Assembly (NCBI RefSeq): GCF_024399475.1
Contig: NZ_CP101620.1
Location: 2,833,608 to 2,897,607 of the forward strand
Source of the DNA: Allocoprobacillus halotolerans
GTDB lineage: Bacteria > Bacillota_I > Bacilli_A > Erysipelotrichales > Coprobacillaceae
Length of the DNA stretch: 64,000 nt
Direction: 5' to 3'
In this document: one piece after another, positions 63,974-64,000 of the stretch
How positions within the stretch are numbered: position 1 is the first letter of the stretch
How the letters are laid out: the number at the start of each line of letters is the position of its first letter
Made by a program: the position numbers and the translations under genes
The notes under the pieces: generated by a model
The model's input: the letters and a program-made list of their open reading frames with translations, nothing else
What the model was told of the DNA's origin: nothing
The model's database searches: none

Positions 63974-64000
63974 ATAAATAAGTACAAGCATTATTCTAGC

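Overview
The window is low-GC Firmicutes DNA, most likely from a spore-forming gut member of the Erysipelotrichia (Coprobacillaceae-type). This placement is an inference. It rests on the AT-rich sequence, strong GGAGG ribosome sites, a spoVAC-AD-AE cluster, T-box, glmS and TPP RNAs, an IreB-like protein, and ECF and Tyr/Trp-type ABC uptake systems.

Layout. 1-2.7 kb: spoVAC/AD/AE and an ECF substrate-binding membrane protein (folate type) behind an unassigned structured leader. 2.7-5.5 kb: a metallophosphoesterase translationally coupled to an unusual D-2-hydroxyacid dehydrogenase whose N-terminal half looks like an ABC-three-component 'middle component'. 5.6-11 kb: T-box-asnS, then the tsaE-tsaB-rimI-tsaD-rex operon preceded by a DUF402 phosphatase. 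11.1-12.7 kb: first copy (A) of a 1580-bp IS4-type element. 12.7-14.8 kb: TPP riboswitch-thiT and ackA. 14.8-19.2 kb: a 1458-residue thioester/SpaA-repeat surface protein. 19.3-23.1 kb: azlCD, a PemK-like protein, and glmS with its ribozyme. 23.2-29.7 kb: a TPR + cold-shock-like protein, a ZIP transporter, a T-box-controlled ABC amino-acid importer (candidate specifier UAC, Tyr) and small membrane proteins. 29.8-31.4 kb: an IS1202-like element in a 29-bp target duplication. 31.4-41.9 kb: PTS IIB, greA, udk, two U32 genes, an O-methyltransferase, mltG, a lactonase, DUF1292, ruvX, ireB-like, and alaS with its T-box. 41.9-50.2 kb: a damaged reductase gene, Na/Pi and AI-2E transporters, recD2-mnmA, a ROK kinase and an RluA-type synthase. 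50.2-51.2 kb: a candidate C-rich small RNA, a NUDIX gene and two tRNAs. 51.3-54.2 kb: a GH4 glycosidase gene split by IS copy B. 54.3-62.3 kb: MocR-like regulator, corA, acpP, DUF4375, birA, CobW GTPase, DUF554, SDR, kptA and a toxin-antitoxin pair. 62.4-64 kb: IS copy C.

A dominant property of this sequence is about 28 single-base frameshifts. Nearly all lie in A/T runs of 5-7 or G/C runs of 4, almost always need one base ADDED to restore the family reading frame, and hit essential genes (alaS, glmS, birA, ruvX). I read these as systematic homopolymer deletions in the assembly, not gene decay. I therefore report such loci as single genes with the frameshift position given. Only three loci look damaged for other reasons: the GH4 gene (IS insertion), and the reductase and DUF554 genes (in-frame TAA codons).

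The most interesting candidates for new biology are: the C-rich three-hairpin small RNA at about 50251-50348; the metallophosphoesterase/middle-component-dehydrogenase pair at 4081-5536 and 2690-4084; the structured leader at about 2585-2658; and the thioester adhesin with a non-LPXTG tail and leader elements.
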